Of a stretch of 5,455 nucleotides of DNA, positions 1-5,455 are shown piece after piece; within the stretch, counting starts at the first letter, position 1, and every line of letters begins with the position of its first letter. The position numbers and the translations under genes were made by a program. This DNA comes from Alphaproteobacteria bacterium (lineage in GTDB: Bacteria > Pseudomonadota > Alphaproteobacteria > SHVP01): positions 1-5,455 of the forward strand of contig JAPKDI010000105.1 of NCBI GenBank assembly GCA_026421105.1. Direction: 5' to 3'. Below the pieces are notes generated by a model. That model did not search any database. It was not told where the DNA came from and saw only the letters and a list, made by a program, of their open reading frames with translations.

Positions 1-151
1 GGAGGGGGAATATTTTGCCGACCTTTGCCGTTGCACAGGAATAATTTCACAATCTTTGCCTAAATCCTCAGATTCATGCGAATGGCCTCGAATCCCGCTT
101 GCCCGGGTCGATTTGGATCGATATCTCTACACCATAGGGCTTGGAGTAATG
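1..151. other. Leader region upstream of the M23-bactofilin pair
   Basis: No separate gene can be supported here. Two direct TTTGCCG copies (14-20 and 24-30) are exactly 10 bases apart, and a third TTTGCC is at 55-60. An AATAAT (40-45) resembles a -10 box, but the nearest TTG-type -35 box (TTGCCG, 15-20) is 19 bases away. TTGCCC (99-104), 17 bases and TATCTC (122-127) is another weak promoter candidate. GANTC sites occur at 71-75 and 90-94. The promoter for the pair is probably here or further upstream, but none of these is convincing. Confidence 0.25.
141..146 (+). promoter_or_regulatory. Ribosome binding site choosing the M23 start
   Basis: TTGGAG, with core GGAG at 143-146, lies 5 bases before the ATG at 152 and 2 bases before the ATG at 149. 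The spacing favours 152. The upstream TTG at 56 has only an AGGA at 37-40, 15 bases away, which is too far for a normal Shine-Dalgarno site. Confidence 0.55.
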
Positions 152-1519
152 ATGGCGAACGAGGGCCGAGGACTCCTCACGCGGGTCTACGGGCATCTAT
201 TCCCCGAACGACAAATCTATCTGCGCAGCGAGGGCGAAGTTCGATTCGCAACCTTTTCCGCGAAGGCACAACTCGGCCTGGTGTCAATCGGGCTGATGGT
301 CGCCGCATGGGTCGTATTTTCGACATTCCAATACGTTTTTCAGAACGACATCATCGCCTCGAAAAACGAGCGCATTCGTGTGGGTCAAGAAGCGTACTTG
401 GCCCTGGAAAGCGAGATGCGCAACACGCAAATTAGGTTCATCTCTGCGGCCCAAGATCTCGACGCAAAACATAGCCAGTTGATTGCGCTGGTATCGCAAA
501 AAGAAAACTTAGAGCAGCGGCTCCACATTATCTCCGGGCGCCTAACTGTGGTCTCCGACGACCACCTTGAGGCGTCGGAAGAGGCAGCGGCGCTTCGCAC
601 CCAACTTCAAGAAGAACGCAGCACCCTTTCAGGTCGAATTGGTACCTTGCAGGGCCAACTCCGCTCAACGCTGGACCAACGCTCCGGCCTCGAACAGAAC
701 CTTACCGCGACCCGAAATCGTGTTGCTTCACTCAGCGCCGAGCGTGACACGCTAATCAAATCGAATGCCGATTTGACGGGCAATCTCAGTACGGTCAATG
801 GCCGCCTGGTCGACATTCGAGGTGAGCAACAACGCTTCATTGATCGAATAGCGGCGCGGACATCGGGCGATATTAACCTGCTCGAAGACACGATCGCCAT
901 GACCGGCCTCAATACCGCGACGCTGTTCGAGAAGAGCGGTGTTCTCAACAGCCCAATGGGCGGGCCGGTGATAGATCCCTCTATTGCAGATGACCGTTCG
1001 TCTGAGAACCTCGCCAGACTAGATGGCAGCACGGCATTCGATTCGTCGGTTGCAGGTCTGGAGGACAGCCTCCAGCGATGGGAAACGCTCCAGAGCGTCC
1101 TGCGGGTGCTCCCGATTGCCGCGCCGGCGGACAATTTCTACATCTCAAGCGACTATGGGCGTCGCCGCGACCCCATTACCAAAAGGAATGCATTTCACGC
1201 AGGAGTTGATCTTGCCGGACCGGCGCGACAACCGGTTTACGCGACCGCTCCTGGCAAAGTTGTCCGCGCCGCGAAGAATGGACCGTATGGCAACATGGTC
1301 GAGATAGACCATGGGTTTGGCCTTCGCACGCGATATGGGCATTTGGATAGGATCACAGTCAAAAAAAACGAGGAAGTCGAGTTTCGTACTCAGATCGGGC
1401 GGATGGGCAGCACCGGTCGCAGTACTGGCACCCACCTCCATTACGAGATAAGGTTTGAGGGCAAAGCTTATGATCCGGCACGCTTTTTGAAGGCAGGGAA
1501 GTATGTTTTCAAGAACTGA
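152..1519 (+). CDS. Membrane-anchored coiled-coil M23 (LytM) peptidoglycan endopeptidase, bactofilin partner
   Basis: Predicted zinc endopeptidase that cleaves peptide cross-links of peptidoglycan in the periplasm. Numbered from the ATG at 152 (455 residues), it has a basic cytoplasmic tail of about 38 residues containing FPERQIYLRSEG, then one hydrophobic membrane segment (about 40-63). A long heptad-rich coiled coil follows (about 70-230), then a linker, then a C-terminal LytM domain (about 328-448). The domain looks active: zinc ligands H349 and D353 (HAGVD motif) and H430, with catalytic H397 (RYGHL) and H428 (THLHYE). Single membrane helix, coiled coil and LytM domain match the LmdC-type hydrolases that work with bactofilins in stalked and budding alphaproteobacteria; that the tail contacts the bactofilin is inference. 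The ATG at 152 is chosen because GGAG lies 5 bases upstream; ATG 149 has only 2 bases of spacing. A TTG at 56 would add 32 residues but lacks a good ribosome site. The frame is open to the window's left edge, so a longer form is not strictly excluded. Confidence 0.9.
   Translation: MANEGRGLLTRVYGHLFPERQIYLRSEGEVRFATFSAKAQLGLVSIGLMVAAWVVFSTFQYVFQNDIIASKNERIRVGQEAYLALESEMRNTQIRFISAAQDLDAKHSQLIALVSQKENLEQRLHIISGRLTVVSDDHLEASEEAAALRTQLQEERSTLSGRIGTLQGQLRSTLDQRSGLEQNLTATRNRVASLSAERDTLIKSNADLTGNLSTVNGRLVDIRGEQQRFIDRIAARTSGDINLLEDTIAMTGLNTATLFEKSGVLNSPMGGPVIDPSIADDRSSENLARLDGSTAFDSSVAGLEDSLQRWETLQSVLRVLPIAAPADNFYISSDYGRRRDPITKRNAFHAGVDLAGPARQPVYATAPGKVVRAAKNGPYGNMVEIDHGFGLRTRYGHLDRITVKKNEEVEFRTQIGRMGSTGRSTGTHLHYEIRFEGKAYDPARFLKAGKYVFKN
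1491..1499 (+). promoter_or_regulatory. Ribosome binding site of the bactofilin gene, inside the M23 gene
   Basis: AGGCAGGGA sits 3 bases before the ATG at 1503, entirely within the last codons of the M23 gene. Its purine-rich repeats (AGG, AGGGA) allow pairing at spacings of about 3-9 bases. Together with the overlap it points to reinitiation or coupling by ribosomes finishing the M23 gene. Confidence 0.5.
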
Positions 1520-1967
1520 ACGAGGAACTAGTCCATTGCCAGAATCTTCTGGGAGCTCCAAGGACGCCCCCCCGTCACTCATCAGCGCCAACCTTCAAAT
1601 CGTCGGCAACCTCAGTTCTCAAGGAGAGGTGCAGATCGACGGCACCGTAGATGGCGACGTGGCGGCAAACGCGCTCACCATCGGCGAACGCTCCACGATT
1701 AACGGCGAGATCGTAGCCGATCAAGTCGTTGTCCGCGGTCGAGTGAACGGTCGAATTCGTGCCCGCAAGGTTCAGCTGTCCAAGAGCGCCCATGTCGTTG
1801 GAGACATCTGGCACGAGGAGCTTGCGATTGACTCAGGTGCATTCGTTGAAGGCCATTGCAAGCGCACGGACAAACCAACTGAAATGCCCGAGGCCCGCCT
1901 AAAGTCGGTACCTCAGTCCAAACGTGAAATGGGTCCTGGGACAACCCCAGCGGCTGCACCGGCCTAA
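1503..1967 (+). CDS. Bactofilin family cytoskeletal protein
   Basis: A 154-residue bactofilin (DUF583 family). These proteins polymerise without nucleotide into membrane-associated filaments in the cytoplasm and localise wall enzymes. The core (about residues 25-120) begins with the characteristic SLISANLQIVGNLSSQG segment. It continues as short beta-helix turns with recurring glycines: IDGTVDGDV, INGEI, VRGRVNGRI, VVGDI and VEGHC. The N-terminus is short and polar and starts MFSR, like the MFSK start reported as the membrane-binding sequence of Caulobacter BacA. The C-terminal tail (about 121-154) is charged, then rich in Pro and Ala, and is probably disordered. The ATG lies inside the M23 gene, giving a 17-base overlap in the +1 frame. 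AGGCAGGGA just upstream (1491-1499) serves as ribosome site, so the two genes are very likely cotranscribed and translationally coupled. The family assignment is firm; the link to the adjacent hydrolase is inferred from context and known pairs (LmdC-BacA, Csd1-CcmA). Confidence 0.93.
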   Translation: MFSRTERGTSPLPESSGSSKDAPPSLISANLQIVGNLSSQGEVQIDGTVDGDVAANALTIGERSTINGEIVADQVVVRGRVNGRIRARKVQLSKSAHVVGDIWHEELAIDSGAFVEGHCKRTDKPTEMPEARLKSVPQSKREMGPGTTPAAAPA

Positions 1968-1981
1968 GCCAAAAACTCAAT

Positions 1982-2008
1982 ACCACACCGCCCTCCGGGC
2001 GTCGTGGT
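1982..2008. terminator. Hairpin terminator shared by convergent bactofilin and prfB genes
   Basis: The hairpin has an outer ACCAC/GTGGT stem, a 2x2 internal mismatch, then a 5-bp CGCCC/GGGCG stem with loop TCC. It fills most of the 44-base gap between the bactofilin stop (1967) and the prfB stop (2012). Read on the minus strand it is followed, after six bases, by five T residues (complement of 1971-1975), so it best suits termination of prfB. Read on the plus strand only a short TTT (2011-2013) follows, so termination of the bactofilin transcript there may be weaker. Confidence 0.6.
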
Positions 2009-2011
2009 CGT

Positions 2012-3122
2012 TTAGTCGTCGGTTTGCCCGACCCGCGCCGACAGCGCTGCCGCCATGAAATCATCGAGATCGCCGTCAAGAACGCCTGCGGCGTTTCCTT
2101 TCTCAACCCCAGTCCGAAGATCTTTGACCATCTGATAGGGGTGTAGGACGTACGATCGAATCTGATGGCCCCAACCGATGTCGGTTTTGGAGTCATGCAC
2201 CGCTTTCTTCTCGGCACCGCGTCTTTCGATTTCGACTTCGTAAAGGCGCGATTTCAGCATCTTCATCGCCGCTGAACGGTTCTTATGCTGCGACCGGTCG
2301 TTCTGGCACTGGACGACGATGCCCGTCGGGAGGTGGGTAAGCCGCACTGCACTGTCCGTACGGTTGACGTGTTGGCCGCCTGCACCCGACGCCCGGTAAG
2401 TATCCACGCGGAGATCTTTGTCCTCAATCACGATATCAATCTCGTCATCGACAACTGGATAGACCCCGACGCTCGCAAAACTGGTATGGCGCCGGGCCGA
2501 GGCATCAAACGGTGAAATCCGGACAAGACGGTGAACGCCAGTCTCTGTCTTAAGCCACCCGTACGCGTTCGGACCAATGACCCTCAGCGTGGTGGATTTC
2601 AGCCCCGCCTCTTCTCCGGGGCTCTCTTCGATCCATTCAACTTTGTAATCATTGGCCTCGATCCAGCGCAGGTACATGCGGGTCATCATCTGCGTCCAGT
2701 CCTGGGACTCCGTTCCCCCCGCTCCCGCGTGTACCTCGAGGAAACAATCGTTTCCGTCGGCCTCGCCCGAGAGCAAGGTTTCAAGTTCGTGCTTTGCCGC
2801 ACGGTCGCGCAGCGCTGCAAGCGCCACACCGGCTTCATCGACGATGGTGTTGTCGCCTTCTGCCTCACCCAACTCAATGAGTTCGACCGTATCTTCGAAT
2901 TCTGTTTGTAAAGCCTGAAACCGAGTGATGGAGCCATCCAGGGAGGTGCGCTCGCGCATTACCTTGCGGGCCGCCTCGGGGTTCTCCCAAAGGCTGGAGT
3001 CTTCGGACTGTCGGTTCAGTTCCTCGAGCCGGACGATGGCGTTGTCGTAGTCAAAGATGCCTCCTTAGCAGCCCAACCGACTGCTCGATGTCGTTTTGTA
3101 GTTTTTCGAATTCCGCGCGCAT
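2012..3122 (-). CDS. prfB: Peptide chain release factor 2 (RF2), expressed by programmed +1 frameshift
   Basis: RF2 recognises UGA and UAA stop codons in the ribosomal A site and triggers release of the finished protein. The gene is in two frames. A zero-frame part starts at ATG 3122 (MRAEFEKLQNDIEQSVGL...) and gives 23 residues ending RRHL before an in-frame TGA at 3053-3051. The +1 frame resumes with GAC at 3052 (DYDNAIVRLEELN...) and runs to TAA at 2014-2012. The joined product is 369 residues, the usual RF2 length. Diagnostic motifs in joined numbering are the stop-codon-reading tripeptide SPF at 203-205, which marks RF2 rather than RF1, and GGQ at 248-250 in RASGAGGQHVNRT, which promotes peptidyl-tRNA hydrolysis. 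The residue matching E. coli position 246 is Ala, not the Thr of K-12. The start has only a weak ribosome site (AGGA at 3138-3135, 12 bases away). The gene lies 50 bases after mrcA on the same strand and is probably cotranscribed. Starting at the internal ATG at 2959 would wrongly drop 54 residues. Confidence 0.96.
3051..3067 (-). promoter_or_regulatory. prfB: prfB programmed +1 frameshift (recoding) site
   Basis: On the minus strand the message reads TAAGGAGG, CAT, CTT, TGA, then C. An internal Shine-Dalgarno sequence, here the full 8-base complement of the usual 16S rRNA 3' end, lies exactly three bases before the slippery CTT codon. The in-frame UGA with a following C is a poor termination context. 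This is the same layout as in E. coli (SD, 3 bases, CTT TGA C). When RF2 is scarce, ribosomes pause at UGA, the CUU-reading tRNA slips one base to UUU, and reading continues at GAC. When RF2 is plentiful they terminate after 23 residues. It is therefore the autoregulatory switch of the gene. Confidence 0.96.
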
Positions 3123-3125
3123 ACT

Positions 3126-3176
3126 CTGACCGGTTCCTAGTGTCTGTTAGTTTGGTAGCGGACCAGCAACGGTCAG
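3126..3176 (-). repeat. Inverted repeat spanning the mrcA-prfB junction
   Basis: Seven-base arms CTGACCG (3126-3132) and CGGTCAG (3170-3176) are perfect inverted copies 37 bases apart. One arm contains the mrcA stop codon. The other lies 3 bases before the prfB ATG and covers where a ribosome would bind. A GGTC on the minus strand at 3164-3161 offers a competing 4-bp pairing with the mrcA-side arm. Whether the RNA folds this way is unknown; 7-bp arms can occur by chance. Confidence 0.25.
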
Positions 3177-5455
3177 TAAAGGCCACCAATACCGGACCCG
3201 GTGGTCGCGCGATTGTTGAGTAGGCCACCCGTCTGCGAATCAAGGGCCGCTGCTTCTGCGACCGTCGGTTCGGTGCCCGGCAGGAAAGCTTCGAGAATTA
3301 CTTCTTCGCTCAGATCGCTGGCCAACTGACCCGTTGAGGCATCGATGCGGACCAGCCGTACTCCACCGGGAATGCGAAATGGAATATCGGGGCGGCCTTC
3401 TAGGGCCTGCGCCATGAAATCCCGAAAGATAGGGACCGCGACACTGGCCCCTTGCTCGCCTTGTCCCAGCGTTCGCGGCTCATCAAAACCGGTGAAGACG
3501 CCGACAACAAGGTCTGGCGAGAACCCTAGGAACCATGCATCAAAGTTGTCATTTGTGGTGCCCGTCTTTCCCGCCAAATGCATTCCAAGGCGCCGAATAC
3601 CCCCACCTGTTCCGCGATCGACCACGCCCTGCAGTATTGAAACCATCTGATAAGCCGTTTCTGGCTTGATGACCCTGGCACGGTCATCGCTCAATACCGG
3701 CTCGGTTTGCTCTTGCCAGCGATCGACCAAACAGGCGTCGCAAACGCGCTGGTCGTGTTTGAGAATTGTGCGCCCCCGACGATCTTGAACTCGGTCTACG
3801 AGGGTCGGTGTGATCCGCCTCCCACCATTCACCAGCATTGCGTACGCAGTGGTCAGGCGCATCAGCGTGGTTTCGCCGGCGCCAAGCGACATTGAAAGGT
3901 ACTCGGGCAAATTGTCCACGATGCCGAACTTGCCAGCGTAGTCAGAGACAATCTCCATTCCAAGATATTGGGCAAGCCGAACGGTCATCAAGTTGCGTGA
4001 CTTCTCGATACCGAGGCGCAGAGTCGAGAGACCGTAGAACTTGTTCGTGTAGTTTGCGGGCTTCCAGCTTCCCAAACCTGCCCCCTGATTGATCACGAAG
4101 GGGGCGTCGAGAATGCGGCTCGCCGGCGTGAACCCATTTTCCAATGCAGCGGCATAGACGAAAGGTTTGAACGCCGACCCAGGCTGTCGCATTGCCTGCG
4201 TCGCCCGGTTGAACTGGCTTTGAGCGTAATCATAGCCACCAACCATCGCGAGGACGCGGCCTGTATGCGGGTCCATCGCTATCAAGGCACCTTGAATCTC
4301 GGGACGCTGCCGCAGCCCGAAAACAACACCGGCATCCGTCTCAAGTCGTTCGACTGGGACGACATCGCCGATACTCAGAACGTCTGAAGCCTTCTTGACA
4401 GACTTCCCTACGCGTTGGTCCTTGAGATGGGGCCGTGCCCACTTCAGCTCGTCGAACGGGATAAAGCCACGGGCGCCCGATGCAAATCCAACTTGGGCAC
4501 CGACTTCCTCGACGCCAAGAACTACCGCGAGGTTCCAACCACCCAGGCCTTTTGGTGATTCAACCGCGGCGACCGCTGATTGCCAACGCTCGGTCGGTAC
4601 GGTCGCAATTGGACCACGCCACCCATGGCGACGATCATATCTCTCCAAACCGCTCCGCAATGCGGATTGGGCGATGCCTTGAAGGCGGGACACCAAAGTG
4701 GTTCGAACCGATAGCCCCCCCCCATAAAGGCCATTCTCGCCATAGGAATCATAGAGTTGGCGTCGGACCTCTTCCGTGAAATACGCGGCATCGACAAACG
4801 AATCGTCGTGCCGCTGCGATATGCGGAAGGCTCTCTTTGAGGCCAACGTTGCCTCTGACGGCGCAATGAACCCGACAGCAGCCATGCGCCCCAAAACCCA
4901 ATTGCGCCTTGACTTTGCGGCATCGGCGCGCCGCGTTGGGTGATAGTTGTTGGGCGCCTTTGGCAGCGCCGCCAAGTAGGCCATTTCTTGCAAGCTGAGA
5001 TTATCGAGCGATTTGTCGAAATAGTTCAGCGCGGCTGCCGCCACCCCGTATGAGCCTTGGCCGAGATAGATCTCATTCAAGTAGAGCTCGAGTATCCGCT
5101 CCTTACTCAGGGCGCGTTCGATTCGAAACGCCAAGATTGCCTCTTTAATCTTGCGGTCGATCGAAACCTCATTGGTAAGAAGGAAATTCTTCGCAACCTG
5201 CTGCGTTATCGTCGACGCCCCGACCGGCCGGCGGTCGCCGCGGTAATTCATAAGGTTGGTGACCGCGGCGCCCACAACGCTGCGCGCGTCTACCCCGGGG
5301 TGTTCGAAGAAAGTGTCGTCTTCTGCTGCGAGAAAGGCCTCGATCAATCGACCGGGCATCGCCGCCACGGGAACAAATACGCGCTTCTCAATCGCATATT
5401 CGGTCAGCAAGCTACCGTCGGCGGTGTGTACCCGCGTCATCACTGGTGGCTGGTA
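3173..5455 (-). CDS. mrcA: Penicillin-binding protein 1A, bifunctional transglycosylase/transpeptidase (5' end outside window)
   Basis: Class A PBP that polymerises lipid II into glycan strands and cross-links stem peptides on the outer face of the inner membrane. The frame is open to the window edge (in-frame codons read YQPP before GTG 5443), so the true start and N-terminal membrane helix lie outside; 760 residues are present. Numbered from the GTG at 5443, the glycosyltransferase 51 domain covers about 30-205: catalytic Glu41 in AAEDDTFFEHPGVD, GASTITQQVAKN at 75-86, RKIKEA with Glu101, and LNEIYLGQGSYGV at 122-134. An OB-like insert follows (about 275-380). The transpeptidase domain (about 385-680) has the active-site serine in SAFK (423-426), SRN (482-484) and KTGT (626-629), so both activities look intact. 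The only two cysteines seen form a CDAC pair (568-571) between SRN and KTG. prfB follows after 50 bases. GTG 5443 and the next ATG are internal residues, not starts. ponA is an alternative name. Confidence 0.96.
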   Translation of the reverse strand, partial: YQPPVMTRVHTADGSLLTEYAIEKRVFVPVAAMPGRLIEAFLAAEDDTFFEHPGVDARSVVGAAVTNLMNYRGDRRPVGASTITQQVAKNFLLTNEVSIDRKIKEAILAFRIERALSKERILELYLNEIYLGQGSYGVAAAALNYFDKSLDNLSLQEMAYLAALPKAPNNYHPTRRADAAKSRRNWVLGRMAAVGFIAPSEATLASKRAFRISQRHDDSFVDAAYFTEEVRRQLYDSYGENGLYGGGLSVRTTLVSRLQGIAQSALRSGLERYDRRHGWRGPIATVPTERWQSAVAAVESPKGLGGWNLAVVLGVEEVGAQVGFASGARGFIPFDELKWARPHLKDQRVGKSVKKASDVLSIGDVVPVERLETDAGVVFGLRQRPEIQGALIAMDPHTGRVLAMVGGYDYAQSQFNRATQAMRQPGSAFKPFVYAAALENGFTPASRILDAPFVINQGAGLGSWKPANYTNKFYGLSTLRLGIEKSRNLMTVRLAQYLGMEIVSDYAGKFGIVDNLPEYLSMSLGAGETTLMRLTTAYAMLVNGGRRITPTLVDRVQDRRGRTILKHDQRVCDACLVDRWQEQTEPVLSDDRARVIKPETAYQMVSILQGVVDRGTGGGIRRLGMHLAGKTGTTNDNFDAWFLGFSPDLVVGVFTGFDEPRTLGQGEQGASVAVPIFRDFMAQALEGRPDIPFRIPGGVRLVRIDASTGQLASDLSEEVILEAFLPGTEPTVAEAAALDSQTGGLLNNRATTGSGIGGLY

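Noticed and set aside
607..1134. 175-codon minus-strand open frame opposite the M23 coiled coil
   Set aside because: Arg/Ser-rich translation with no recognisable domain and no ribosome site. It is the antisense shadow of a well-supported gene in GC-rich DNA.
1361..1368. A8 run in the M23 gene as a frameshift or recoding site
   Set aside because: The reading frame is intact through it (VKKN) and the catalytic motifs follow in frame. No stimulator structure is apparent.
1145..1591. 148-codon minus-strand open frame opposite the M23 catalytic domain
   Set aside because: No family resemblance, and it sits opposite the conserved HxxxD and HxH motifs. Antisense shadow.
2018..2032. Small hairpin GTCGG/CCGAC at the prfB 3' end
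   Set aside because: It lies within prfB codons, has only 5-bp arms and no adjacent T run. The hairpin at 1982-2008 explains termination better.
1699..2217. 172-codon minus-strand open frame across the bactofilin 3' end, terminator and prfB 3' end
   Set aside because: It runs over two firm genes and the hairpin. The translation is low in recognisable structure and shows no domain.
2531..2911. 126-codon plus-strand open frame antisense to prfB
   Set aside because: It mirrors the conserved RF2 coding sequence and has no domain of its own.
2012..2959. A 315-residue RF2 starting at the ATG at 2959
   Set aside because: RF2-like sequence continues upstream through a textbook CTT TGA C frameshift site to ATG 3122, giving the normal 369 residues. 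It is neither a truncated gene nor a pseudogene.
4522..4923. 133-codon minus-strand open frame in another frame of mrcA
   Set aside because: mrcA is continuous through this stretch with conserved PBP1A sequence, so the alternative frame is a shadow.
5438..5443. GTG at 5443 or ATG at 5440 as the mrcA start
   Set aside because: The frame continues upstream (YQPP) to the window edge, and class A PBPs need an N-terminal membrane helix that is absent here. These are internal residues.

Overview
The window looks like ordinary chromosomal DNA of an alphaproteobacterium, possibly of the Rhodospirillales type. This is inferred from three things: protein sequence style, a fairly high GC content judged by eye, and gene order. 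PBP1A followed directly by RF2 is a familiar alphaproteobacterial arrangement, often with an amidase gene upstream. An M23 peptidase paired with a bactofilin is also typical of the group. No mobile element, CRISPR array, tRNA, rRNA or phage gene is visible.

Layout: (1) Positions 1-151 are a leader with no convincing gene of its own. (2) On the plus strand, 152-1519 encodes a membrane-anchored coiled-coil M23 (LytM-type) endopeptidase. Its last 17 bases overlap the start of a bactofilin gene at 1503-1967. (3) A 44-base convergent gap holds a hairpin terminator at 1982-2008. (4) On the minus strand, prfB (release factor 2) occupies 2012-3122 and is read through a classic programmed +1 frameshift at 3051-3067. 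A naive reading yields only the 315-residue part after an internal ATG; joining the frames gives 369 residues. (5) Upstream of prfB on the same strand, mrcA/ponA (bifunctional PBP1A) fills 3173-5455 and runs off the window, so its N-terminal membrane anchor is not seen.

How the genes work together: three of the four genes concern the cell wall. PBP1A polymerises and cross-links peptidoglycan. The M23 enzyme has every expected catalytic residue and is predicted to cut cross-links. The bactofilin is a cytoskeletal polymer likely to position that hydrolase from the cytoplasmic side of the membrane. prfB is a translation gene that probably shares a transcript with mrcA across a 50-base gap. The plus-strand pair and the minus-strand pair converge on the shared terminator.

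No wholly new system is evident. The observations most worth a second look are the prfB recoding site with a perfect 8-base Shine-Dalgarno match, the dual-coded overlap that encodes the bactofilin's probable membrane-binding N-terminus, a lone CxxC pair in PBP1A, and a possible RNA structure at the mrcA-prfB junction.
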